A stretch of DNA of 64,000 nucleotides from Forficula auricularia. Its lineage: Eukaryota > Arthropoda > Insecta > Dermaptera > Forficulidae. The stretch's first letter is position 1. Every line of letters begins with the position of its first letter. Below the pieces are notes generated by a model, which worked only from the letters and a program-made list of their open reading frames with translations, was not told the DNA's origin and made no database searches. A program made the position numbers and the translations under genes. The stretch is taken from contig JALMQS010000099.1 in assembly GCA_024734495.1 (NCBI GenBank), positions 68,556,483 to 68,620,482 of the forward strand. Direction: 5' to 3'. Below, piece after piece: positions 22,933 to 31,600 of the stretch.

Positions 22933-25749
22933 ATGAATTTAAAGCGGGAAATGGATAGACACAAATTGGACATTATTGGGATTAGTGAAATGAGATACCC
23001 AGTAGAGGGAGATTTTTGGTTTGAAAACAGCCATAGAATCATTCATACGGGGGGGCAGAATGGGCAGGCAGGAGTGGGCATTATTATGAATAAAAAAATA
23101 GGGCAAAGGGTAAAGAATTATCTTCAGGTAAGCAAAAGGATTGTTATGATCACAGTGGATTCGAAACCGAAAGATACTGTGATAATCCAGGTATACATGC
23201 CTACTACATCATATAAGGATGACCAAGTTATAGAAGAAATGTACGAACAAATTGAAAACCTGATGAAGCGCGTTAAAGGGGATGAAAATTTAATAATCAT
23301 GGGGGATTGGAATGCAAGAGTAGGAAAAGGCAAAGAAGGAAAAGTGGTGGGCGAACACGGTCTAGGAGATAGGAATGAAAGGGGCGAAAGATTAATTGAA
23401 TTTTGCAGTAAGCACAGTTTAGTAGTAGCAAACACACTCTTCCAACACCATCCAAGAAGGATCTACACGTGGAAAATGCCAAAAGACAAGGGGAGATTTC
23501 AAATAGATTACATATTAGTCAAACAAAGATTCAGAAATCAAGTAAAGGACTGTAAAAGCTATCCTGGGGCTGATATTTTTAGTGATCACAATCTAATTGC
23601 GATGAAATGCCAACTAAAATTTAAAAAACTAATAAAAAAGGGAGGGTCGCGAAAAAACTGGGATATATCTAAATTAAAAAATAAGGAAACCCAAAAACTT
23701 TTCGAAAACGTAATGAATAAGAAACTGGAAGAAAAAACACCCACAAATAATAAAGAAGAAGAAATCGAACAAGAATGGAATGCTATGAAATCAAGCCTGA
23801 CTGAAACAGCCAACGAAGTCCTTAAATCAAAGAAAAACGAAATTAAAAAGCCATGGGTAACAGACGAAATACTGCAACTGTTTGACGAACGAAGAAAATT
23901 TAAGAACAGAAAAGACGAAGAAGGGAAAGAAACATATAAAAAATTAAGATGGAAAGTTATAAGAGAATGTAGAAAAGCAAAAGAAAAAATGATTCAAGAA
24001 AAATGTAAAGAAGTCAACGAAAATCTAGTATTGGGAAAAGTTGATGTAGCCTATAGGGCAATAAAAAGAAATTTCCAAGAAGACAAGCCAAAAAGCAAGA
24101 ACATAAGAGATAAAGGAGGCCACATTATTCTAAACGAAAACGAACAGGCAAATAGATGGAAGGAACACCTAGAAGAACTCTATGGAGAAGAAAAAACAAT
24201 GAACCCAATAGAAGAAGAAGAATCTGTGGACGAAAACGAATTAGGAGACCCCATACTCAGGTCAGAATTCGAGACAGCTTTGAAGGAACTAAAAAATAAT
24301 AGAGCACCCGGAATAGACAATATACAAGCTGAAATCCTAAAGAACTCTGGGGAAAAGGCACTTGACAAACTCTTTGAACTAATTAGCAAAACTTATAAAT
24401 TGGGAATCATCCCAAAAGATTTCCAAAAAAACAAAATAGTCACACTTCCCAAAAAGACAGGCGCGGATAAATGTGAAAATTTCAGGACCATTAGCCTAAC
24501 CTCACATGCCTCCAAAATCCTAACCAAAATAATCCAGAGAAGAATAGAACAAAGAGTTGAAGAAAATCTGGGGGAAGACCAGTTCGGCTTTAGAAGAAAC
24601 AGAGGCACCCGAGAAGCAATTCTCTCTCTTAGACTAATAATAGAAAGGGCTTTTATCAGGGAAGAATCTGTCTACATCGGATTCATAGACCTAGAAAAAG
24701 CATTCGATAACGTCAATTGGGAAATTATGTTTAAAATATTAAAACAGGTGGGAATAAAATTCAGAGAGAGAAGACTAATCTACAATCTATATCAAAACCA
24801 GACGGCAATTATAAATATTGGTGATGAACAAAGAGAAGCCAAAATAAAAAAAGGTGTAAGACAAGGATGTGTGCTGTCACCCATGATTTTCAACTTATAC
24901 ATAGAAGAAGCGATTAAAGAATTCAAAGACAAAATTGATACAGGTATAGAAATCCAAGGTCAAAAGATCGCTATGTTAAGATTTGCCGATGACATTGCCC
25001 TTCTAGGAAGCAATAAAAAAGAATTAGAGGACGCCTTGAATGGAATTAACCAAATCCTAATAGAAGAAATCAAAATGAAAATAAACAAGAATAAAACCAA
25101 GGTCCTAGTATGTACAAAAAAAGAACAAACGAGACAGGAATGCATCAAAATTAACCAAGAAAACCTAGAAGGAGTTAAGGAATTCCGCTACCTAGGAAGT
25201 AAAATAACATGGGATGGGAGGAGCGAAAACGAAATTAAATCAAGAATTGCCCAAGCAAAAATGGGGTTTAATTCAAAACAAAAACTACTATGCTCCTCCT
25301 CAATCAGCTTAGCAAACAGGAAGTTGCTATTGAAGACATATGTATGGAGCATAGCCATGTACGGGTGTGAAACCTGGACAATTAGAGAAGCGGAGAGAAA
25401 GAGATTAGAGGCTTTCGAAATGTGGTGCTACAGAAGAATGACGAATATCAAATGGATGGATAAAATTACAAATGAAGAAGTTCTTGGAAGAATCGGAGAA
25501 AGAAGAACCTTGTGGAAGAGTCTGAAGAAGAGAAGAGGTCAGATGATGGGGCACACACTGAGACATGGGGGACTGCTTAGGGATATCTTGGAGGGGGAGG
25601 TGGGAAAGAAAAGGGGAAGGGGAAGAACCAGATTAGAATATTTCAACCAAATAATTGGGGATATGGGATGCCAGACATTTAGAGAGGTTAAACAGCTGGC
25701 GGGGGACAGAGTCGAGTGGAGACGGATTGTTGCATCAAACCAGTCTTAG
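22933..25749 (+). CDS. RTE-like endonuclease/reverse transcriptase polyprotein
   Basis: A single protein of at least 938 residues that would nick DNA and copy element RNA at the nick. Apurinic-type endonuclease motifs in order: AWNVRTLKG (encoded at 22894-22920, upstream of the first ATG), GISEMRY, IIMGDWNARVG and FSDHNLI. RT blocks follow: NRAPGIDNIQAEILKN, QFGFRRNRGTREAI, GFIDLEKAFDNVNW, GVRQGCVLSPMIFNLYI and the catalytic LRFADDIALLG. Then come YLGSKITWDG, SIAMYGCETWTI, FEMWCYRRM and a basic C-terminus. All catalytic residues I can check are present. The frame is open from 22747. The first in-frame ATG (22933) lies inside the endonuclease domain, after the conserved W-N, so translation probably begins upstream at a non-ATG codon or the copy is slightly 5'-truncated. 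Stop TAG at 25747-25749. Confidence 0.85.
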   Translation: MNLKREMDRHKLDIIGISEMRYPVEGDFWFENSHRIIHTGGQNGQAGVGIIMNKKIGQRVKNYLQVSKRIVMITVDSKPKDTVIIQVYMPTTSYKDDQVIEEMYEQIENLMKRVKGDENLIIMGDWNARVGKGKEGKVVGEHGLGDRNERGERLIEFCSKHSLVVANTLFQHHPRRIYTWKMPKDKGRFQIDYILVKQRFRNQVKDCKSYPGADIFSDHNLIAMKCQLKFKKLIKKGGSRKNWDISKLKNKETQKLFENVMNKKLEEKTPTNNKEEEIEQEWNAMKSSLTETANEVLKSKKNEIKKPWVTDEILQLFDERRKFKNRKDEEGKETYKKLRWKVIRECRKAKEKMIQEKCKEVNENLVLGKVDVAYRAIKRNFQEDKPKSKNIRDKGGHIILNENEQANRWKEHLEELYGEEKTMNPIEEEESVDENELGDPILRSEFETALKELKNNRAPGIDNIQAEILKNSGEKALDKLFELISKTYKLGIIPKDFQKNKIVTLPKKTGADKCENFRTISLTSHASKILTKIIQRRIEQRVEENLGEDQFGFRRNRGTREAILSLRLIIERAFIREESVYIGFIDLEKAFDNVNWEIMFKILKQVGIKFRERRLIYNLYQNQTAIINIGDEQREAKIKKGVRQGCVLSPMIFNLYIEEAIKEFKDKIDTGIEIQGQKIAMLRFADDIALLGSNKKELEDALNGINQILIEEIKMKINKNKTKVLVCTKKEQTRQECIKINQENLEGVKEFRYLGSKITWDGRSENEIKSRIAQAKMGFNSKQKLLCSSSISLANRKLLLKTYVWSIAMYGCETWTIREAERKRLEAFEMWCYRRMTNIKWMDKITNEEVLGRIGERRTLWKSLKKRRGQMMGHTLRHGGLLRDILEGEVGKKRGRGRTRLEYFNQIIGDMGCQTFREVKQLAGDRVEWRRIVASNQS

Positions 25750-25817
25750 GACTGTATACTCAATGATGATGATGATAAAACTAATCAGCGCTTCATTTTG
25801 TTAAACTATTGCTAGGT

Positions 25818-26020
25818 TTTCAATTTTATTTCAATCGGTGCAACGATGTGGTAAAAATCGTGGGCCAAAAAAACGACAACATACATCCATCCATCCATCC
25901 GCAGGCACTAAAGGTTTAAAATTTCATTTCATTCGGTGCAACGGTGTGGAAAAAATCGTGGGCCAAAAAACGATAACATACATCCATACATACATACATA
26001 CATACATCCGCACGCACTAA
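25818..26020 (+). repeat. Duplicated microsatellite module of copy B
   Basis: ATCGGTGCAACG...AAAATCGTGGGCCAAAAAA...CATCCATCC is present twice in tandem (about 25818-25910 and 25915-26020). The second ends in CATACATACATACATACATC. Copy A has this module once (about 1015-1120, minus strand). Confidence 0.75.
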
Positions 26021-26025
26021 ATGAA

Positions 26026-26855
26026 AAAATCGCACTTTTTGGTCTCTCGACGAGACCCCATGTAATTTTTGGCAAAACCGTCACGTGGTAAAATTCATCC
26101 TAATTGAATACTACAATTTGTGACTTTAATTGAGTCCATGGGTTCCGTAGTCTTTACCTGAGGACCTTTTGAAGCCACGCTTGCCGCTAGACCGATTACA
26201 ATACGTTACCCATGCATTGCATTGGATAAAGTAAAAATCGCACTTTTTGTCCTCTCGACGAGACCCCATGTAATTTTTGGCAAAACCGTCACGTGTTAAA
26301 ATTCAACCTAATCGAATACTACAATTTGTGACTTTAATTTAGTCCATGGGTTCGGTAGTCTTTACCTGAGGAGCCTTTGAAGTCGCGCTTGCCGCAAGAC
26401 CGATTACAATACTTTACCCATACTTCGCATTGGATAAGGTAAAAATGGCACTTTTTGCCTCTAGACGAGACCCCATGTAATTTTTGGCAAAACCGTCACG
26501 TGCTAAAATTCAACCTAATTGAATACTACAATTTGTGACCTTAATTGAGACCATGGGTGCGGTAGTCTCTACCTGAGGACCATTTGATGTCGCGCTTGCC
26601 GCGAAACCGATTACAATATTTTACCCATGCTTCGCATTGGATAAAGTAAAAATGGCACTTTTTTGCCTCTAGACGAGACCCCATGTAATTTTTGGCAAAA
26701 CCGTCACGTGGTAAAATTCATCCTAATTGAATACTACAATTTGTGACTTTAATTGAGTCCATGGGTTCCGAGGTCTCTACTTGAGGACCCTTTGAAGTCG
26801 CGCTTGCCATGAGACCGATTACAATACTTTCCCCATGCTTCGCATTGGATAAAAT
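26026..26855 (+). repeat. 207-bp tandem array, four units
   Basis: Units begin near 26031, 26238, 26448 and 26654 with (T/G)CGCACTTTTT or a variant. Each contains CGACGAGACCCCATGTAA, GCAAAACCGTCACGTG, TAGTCTTTACCTGAGGA-like sequence and the closing hairpin ACCCATGCTTCGCATTGG. Copies A and C each carry one unit, so the array expanded in copy B by duplication of the whole 3' terminal module. Confidence 0.85.
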
Positions 26856-26859
26856 TCAA

Positions 26860-27540
26860 TGTGGTCATCTCATGACTTTATCACCTGCCTCCTCGTATAT
26901 ATAGTATGTGCAAAATTTGGTTCAAATCGGAAAAAGTGTTAAAATTTTTAATCAAAATCTAATCAGCTCTTAAACGGCACATAAAATATCTAAATTTAAA
27001 ATTTTGTTTTTACCATCAAAAGTGTTTGAACTTTTTTTATACCTTCATAAGTGTTTGAGCTAGAGCGTACACAAAATTGGCAAACATATGGTAAATAATA
27101 GACATTTTGGTATTTTTTTTTTTTTTTTGGCTTTTGAGAACTATGCCCATACAGCTACGCAATTATTGATACAATAATTCAAAGTGAAAAAATGAAAGAA
27201 AAATTGGGGGAGGGGAAGACTGTTAAATATGTCTAAATTATAGCTCAATTTTATAGCTAATGAAAAAAAGCCACTTTATCTAAGATTTCTTTCTCTTCCG
27301 AAGCCAGCAGATTCGTAATATTAAAATGGATAATATTAATATCTTTTAAAATATAAATTGTTCGATATTTACTAAATAAGGTTTTATTGTAGAAAGAAAG
27401 GCCGTGAATTAGCTTTTTTTTCAAAATAGTTGTAGCTATTTTTTAGATATTTCGAAAAAATGAAGCAAAAAAAGAACACACTTTCATGCACGATTACAAT
27501 ACGTTCATACCCCTTACCCTGTAAGATAAAGTTATAAAAT
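26860..27540 (-). repeat. Probable dispersed repeat ending in CAGGGTAAGG...GTATTGTAATCG
   Basis: The minus-strand end at 27.48-27.54 kb reads TTATCTTACAGGGTAAGG, then GTATTGTAATCGTGCATGAA and GAAATATCTAAAAAA. This matches the start of the repeat at 56.09 kb. The interior is AT-rich with no frames and the other end is not resolved. Confidence 0.45.
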
Positions 27541-28080
27541 ATATATTAATCAGTATCTAGATTTTTACATATAATAAACACACGTCACACTCATTAATTC
27601 ACTTGAATTAATCTGAAATGAAAATGTGGAATATTATTAATTGTGACAAGATGATTTTATGTTGAACCTTAAATAGGGAGTTAAATTGTATTAAGGCCAT
27701 ATAGAATATCATTCTGAGAAAATAAATGGATCATGGAAATTTAATCATTTTGGAGGAACAAGAAGCAAATTCAATTAGGCGAGTGAAAATTGGCGGTTGA
27801 TCGAGTCATTTTCCGAATTCTTTAGATTAGAAAATGAAACTTTGTGAATAGAGAAGACAAATTTTACCTTAGTGCTCCAACCCAAAATAATTTTCTCGTT
27901 CGTCCTGACTAAAAAAACCTCAACGAAAAATACATGAGTTAAAGTCTCGTATAAATGAACATCTTTAACAAAAATTTACAGTAAAGTACAAACATTATAG
28001 TATCTCAGGCAAAAAAAATGTTCACTATCTGAAAAAATTAATTTTAAGTAAAATACTATTTATTTTAACTTTTATAAATA
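27541..28080. other. No gene seen
   Basis: AT-rich sequence with no supported feature. Confidence 0.5.
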
Positions 28081-28083
28081 ATA

Positions 28084-28660
28084 CTAGCTGCAAGGCCCGC
28101 CTTCGGTGGGCATCTTGCTAGCCGAGGGGCTTCGCCCCCTGGACCCCCCGTCACGAACATTCCCACTCCTCCATCTCCAACCACTCTCCATCCCACCCGC
28201 CTTCTCCCCAAACCCGGAACTTCTCCCCCGCCTCTGATCACCCTCCAACCCAGTAAACCTACCCCCCCCCCGCCCATTGACCCCGCATCCCCTGGATCCC
28301 AACCCTCACCCCTCACCATATATATAGGTACAGACATAGGCACAAATCCCCTTAGTAGCCTCCTGGACCCCTTCCCCATGACTCCCCGCCCTTGAACCCG
28401 TACCGCCTTGACGCCGTACCCTCTGAACCCCAACCCCCACCCCTTGGGACATAGAAACATAGGTATATACAGAAACAGGGACAAATGCCTTTTAGTAGTA
28501 TGTGATGATATAGGTACAGACACAGTGACAAATGGCCTCTAGTAGCCCCCTGGTCCCTTCTTCCCAACCTCTGGGGACAGACAGAGGTAGGTAGGTAGGT
28601 AGGTAAGTTACAGAGGCAGGCACAAATGCCCTTTAGTAGTATGTGATATACATAAATCAA
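28084..28660 (+). repeat. GC-rich double-hairpin repeat, copy 2, with degenerate minisatellite
   Basis: Starts with CTAGCTGCAAGGCCCGCCTT, the GGGGCTTCGCCCC hairpin and CTGGACCCCC. A C-rich region includes C10 at 28262-28271. About four imperfect units of AGGTACAGACA(T/C)AG.(C/G)ACAAAT...TTTAGTAG follow, with (GTAG)n near 28585-28605. Overlapping minus-strand frames up to 152 residues here are low-complexity products of the repeat, not genes. Confidence 0.7.
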
Positions 28661-28705
28661 TTGATACCGATTTAACCAATTGTTGGTAAATTTTAGTCTT
28701 CTGTG

Positions 28706-28762
28706 TAAATTATTGGATAAAAAATACTTGGTATTACCAAGTATTTTTTATCCAATAATTTA
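28706..28762. repeat. Perfect 28-bp palindrome with 1-nt loop
   Basis: TAAATTATTGGATAAAAAAT...CTTGGTA (28706-28733) is followed, after a single T, by its exact reverse complement (28735-28762). It could form a cruciform or be the joined ends of a fold-back element. Confidence 0.9.
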
Positions 28763-28769
28763 CCACCAA

Positions 28770-29470
28770 ATATCATCACCAAATTCCTTAAAAACTTGTG
28801 TATTAAAATCTACTTGAAGAATGTTAAACATTTTGAAGGGAAAAGAGACTGGAACAAATGATTTCCCAGTAACTTTAACCGATTTTTTCCCCAGATTAAA
28901 AATCATCTCTAGTACACAAACAAAAACTGACTAATAACATATCTAAAAATTAAAGAGTAATATATTACGAGTATGGCGTTGATTAACTGTGATTGGCATT
29001 TGTTCAATGCTTTTTAATTACAATTTATTATTTAATTAGCAACATTCGGACAAACCGAACAATTACTAATACTAATAATAAGTGAAGGCTCAAAAGGGAA
29101 CACATGTCAATGGATTGAAATTTTTTTTTACCTAATAAATGATAATAAATCGTATTCATATTATGAAAAATTAATTTTTTCCGGACTTATCGCTGCATTT
29201 TCATTAAATGAAAAAATAAATAACACTGAATTGTCAACCTTTTGGTTATTTTTCTGATGCTTAATAAAAACTTGACTTATTACTTTATCGTTAATTAAAT
29301 GAAAAAACTTTCATTTTAAGCCGGCGCTACTCGAACTTTCTCTTTTTATTATTTCATCTCAAGCATGGACGGGAAATTTTTTGTACAGAATTTTCAAAGG
29401 ATTAGTCTTTAAGTAGGCATATGTCTATTTTTAATTTTTCTATTTATTTTGAAAGTAAATTAAAAAAAAA
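28770..29470. other. No gene seen
   Basis: AT-rich with no supported frame or repeat. Confidence 0.5.
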
Positions 29471-29475
29471 AATAT

Positions 29476-29645
29476 ATTAAAAAACAAGAAAACAAAAAAC
29501 ACGATTTTAAAAAGTACAAAATTATGTAATAATAAAAAAGTGTGGGTCGCAGAAACATGTACTTTTAATTAATTTCGACCAAGTGCCCCACTCTTTTTGA
29601 TTATTACATTATTTTGTACTTTTTAGAAGCGTGTTTTTTTTTCAA
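29476..29645. repeat. Fold-back element with ~60-bp arms
   Basis: The left arm (29476-29545; ACACGATTTTAAAAAGTACA, AAAAAAGTGTGG) and right arm (29586-29645; CCCCACTCTTTTTGATTATT, TGTACTTTTTAGAAGCGTGT) are imperfect inverted copies around a ~40-bp loop. It is MITE-like; no target duplication is recognised. Confidence 0.65.
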
Positions 29646-29825
29646 ATATAATTTATTTTTTTACTTTTTAGTCTTAATTAATCTTATAGAGAAAAGTTTA
29701 AGGAATTTAACAGAATGAAATGTATATTTTTTTTTATTTTTAAATAATTTCATTTAAGGTAGTTGTTTCACCATATGGTTTTTCTTAGGATTTTTTTTCA
29801 AATTTAGAGTGATTATTATTTAAAT

Positions 29826-30050
29826 GGAATCGGATTAGCCGAGAGCTTAAAGACACTAGCCTTCTAAGCAGGAGTCCCGGGTTCGAGTCCGAGTCCCTGC
29901 ATTGATATTTGACCGGCTATAATCTGATTCCTAGTCACCAATCCGTCTGGCAAGCGTGGTGACTTAATGCCAACCTCCTTCCATTTGATGGAAGAGGCCT
30001 ATATTCAGCAGTGGATTGTCGCTATCGACAGGCTGATGATGATGATGATG
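29826..30050 (+). mobile_element. tRNA-derived SINE with RTE-type (GAT)n tail, perfect 11-bp duplication
   Basis: The 225-bp insertion lies between identical ATTATTTAAAT copies (29815-29825, 30051-30061). The head ATTAGCCGAGAGC (A box) and GGTTCGAGTCC (B box) are tRNA-like. The body holds CCGGCTATAATCTGATTCC. The 3' part reads AGAGGCCTATATTCAGCAGT and ends GGCTGATGATGATGATGATG. The trinucleotide tail and duplication length equal those of the RTE at 22787-25773, consistent with mobilisation by an RTE-type LINE. Confidence 0.9.
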
Positions 30051-30286
30051 ATTATTTAAATACTTCTGCATCGATTGGAGGCAAAACAAAATTTATGAAC
30101 AATATGATTCCGGAGATATTAAATTCCAAAGATAGAGTTTTTCAGACTCTTATACATTGATAACTTTTAGGGAGTTAGGTGTTGGTTCTAGGTGAAACAT
30201 TTTAATATAATATTAAAACTTGAGCAAGATGCGAGGTAGGTTTCACAAAAAAGAAATAAAAAAAATTGAGTTTTGAATTCGATATA

Positions 30287-30311
30287 TTTCGGGGGTGAGC
30301 CCATCATCAGG
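30287..30311 (-). ncRNA. Minimal hammerhead-ribozyme-like motif
   Basis: Minus strand: CTGATGA, T, GGG-CTCA-CCC stem II, C, GAAA. It is the inverted partner of the motif at 30944-30968. Activity is inferred from motif order only. Confidence 0.5.
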
Positions 30312-30344
30312 AGTCAAAGAAAACTGATTATACATTGGAAAAAT

Positions 30345-30650
30345 AATTATATAGGGCAGACAGGCCTCTCATTCAAAATGCGTTACTCTGAGCATTTAAG
30401 AGCTCTTAATCGTCTCAATAGATCCGATAACATTAATTTAGATTTGACCTGAGCCTTCGCAATTCACTTGCATGAATCCAATCATTCAATCTCTAATAAT
30501 AACCCTATCCCCATTCATTTCGAAAGAAAAGGCCTTAAATTGGATCTCTTAGAATCAACCGAAATTAAAATAGCCCTCTCAAATAATTCAAATATTTTAA
30601 ATAATCAATTAGAAGTGTATAAAAATACAATTATTGATTATATATTATAA
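30345..30650 (+). pseudogene. Penelope-type GIY-YIG endonuclease fragment
   Basis: About 100 codons read NYIGQTGLSFKMRYSEHLRA, a gap, then AFAIHLHESNHSI and LKLDLLESTEIKIAL, ending in TAA at 30648. The YIG part of GIY-YIG, the conserved Arg (KMR), the E-H pair and the downstream A-x-H-x-x-x-x-x-H are all in the order seen in the C-terminal endonuclease of Penelope-like retroelements. The first GIY half is missing and one in-frame TGA lies before AFAIHL (a Ser position in relatives, inferred). The element's reverse transcriptase is absent. The ATG at 30468 is internal and not a biological start. Confidence 0.75.
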
Positions 30651-30943
30651 TAAATTAACTAAACATTCCTTCCATTGTTCGCACATTGAATATATTAGGG
30701 TAATTGTACCCTCTCAGGTACTTTTCTAGTTGTACCCTTTCAGGTACTTTCCCATTCTTTATTATAATAGCAGGTATAGCTTCCCTTCAGCTGGTTCAAA
30801 CCCAATTTTTCAATTTGTTGAAAATATTAATTCTTAGAACATCTTCTCCTTACTTTCACCTCACAACATACATTTCAAAAAAATTAAAAAAAAATTTTAA
30901 TTGTAAAATTATTTTTCCTATGTATAATCAGTTTTCTTTGGCT

Positions 30944-30968
30944 CCTGATGATGGGCTCACCCCCGAAA
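30944..30968 (+). ncRNA. Minimal hammerhead-ribozyme-like motif
   Basis: Plus strand: CTGATGA (30945-30951), T, GGG-CTCAC-CCC stem II, C, GAAA (30965-30968), then TATATCG. It lies in the right terminal arm of the Penelope-like remnant. Confidence 0.5.
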
Positions 30969-31044
30969 TATATCGAATTCAAAACTCAATATTGTTTTAT
31001 TTCTTTTTTGTGAAACCTACCTCGCATCTTGCTCAAGTTGTATT

Positions 31045-31600
31045 ATTATCTTATACATTGCATTATATGGGATATCGGAGTTTACATACATATTTAATTA
31101 TAATTAACAAACTCTTCTTACCATTGTTATAAAAAACTAAACCAACATAAAATAATAACTAATACATCTTTTAAGAAATTTTAATTCATAGTTACAATAC
31201 AGTTTCTGAGATAATAATGAATAAATATTTAAAAACATATAATGAAAAATTTAGACTAAAAACAAGCAGACAACAACGAATTTATTTAATCTAAAAAGTG
31301 GGTTAACTTTAGTAATATTTTTGACGTTTTTTCGCTTATTAAGGACTTTTTGTTTTATAAATCTCCCTTTATAATGTACTTTATCTGACATTTCTATGAT
31401 AAAATATATACAAGCTCGGACAGTGTTGCCATATTTGTCAAACGAGCACGAGATTGGCTAGAAGTCTTACATAAACAGCAAAAAGTTTTGCGCTTATGAA
31501 TTATGAATCCTTATTGTCTGTTCTATATACTCTAACATTAACTTTTTGCTAGTATTGTCGCGAAACAACTACCTTAAATTGAGTAGGTGAACAATTATTT
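31045..31600. other. No gene seen
   Basis: AT-rich. The 142-residue frame at 30704-31132 spans the right Penelope arm and is not a gene. Confidence 0.5.

Larger units (their letters stand above)
22787..25773 (+). mobile_element. RTE-type non-LTR retrotransposon, apparently intact
   Basis: About 2.99 kb between copies of GATAAAACTAA (22776-22786 and 25774-25784), a perfect 11-bp target-site duplication. It has a short GC-rich 5' leader, one uninterrupted ~1000-codon frame with endonuclease and reverse transcriptase, a very short 3' UTR (about 13 nt) and an (ATG)n tail. The compact single frame, tiny 3' UTR and trinucleotide tail are typical of the RTE clade. No stop or frameshift is visible, so this is a young copy. 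Confidence 0.85.
22357..26855 (+). mobile_element. Hairpin-ended non-autonomous element, copy B, split by a LINE
   Basis: Starts with the palindrome GCAACGGATCGTTGC (22364-22378), continues with ~115-bp units to about 22745, and is interrupted at 22787-25773 by an RTE-like LINE. It resumes with AACTAATCAGCGCTTC, a CATC/CATA microsatellite module present twice, and a four-unit 207-bp array ending in the family hairpin (26828-26853). Copy A has TTTGTGGGCCGATATG leading into AACTAATCAGCGC at the corresponding place. That confirms the two halves of B were contiguous before insertion. Confidence 0.75.
30219..31042. mobile_element. Penelope-like element remnant with inverted terminal repeats
   Basis: Inverted arms of about 100 bp (30219-30320 and 30940-31042) share AACTTGAGCAAGATGCGAGG, the TTTTGAATTCGATATATTTC block and the CCTGATGATGGGCTCACCCC hammerhead-like block. 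Between them lies a GIY-YIG endonuclease remnant (30345-30650). Terminal hammerhead-like repeats together with a GIY-YIG domain are specific to Penelope-like elements. The RT is deleted. Confidence 0.75.

Noticed and set aside
26026..26855. CTGAGGA in the 207-bp units as a hammerhead core
   Set aside because: It is followed by GAAG rather than GAAA and no stem II is possible between them.
28065..28660. Overlapping minus-strand frames up to 152 codons
   Set aside because: Gly/Arg- and Pro-rich translations of a C-rich minisatellite in several frames at once; typical repeat by-products.
21516..30050. SINE heads as tRNA genes
   Set aside because: They continue into SINE bodies, lack paired acceptor stems and have target-site duplications around the longer unit.
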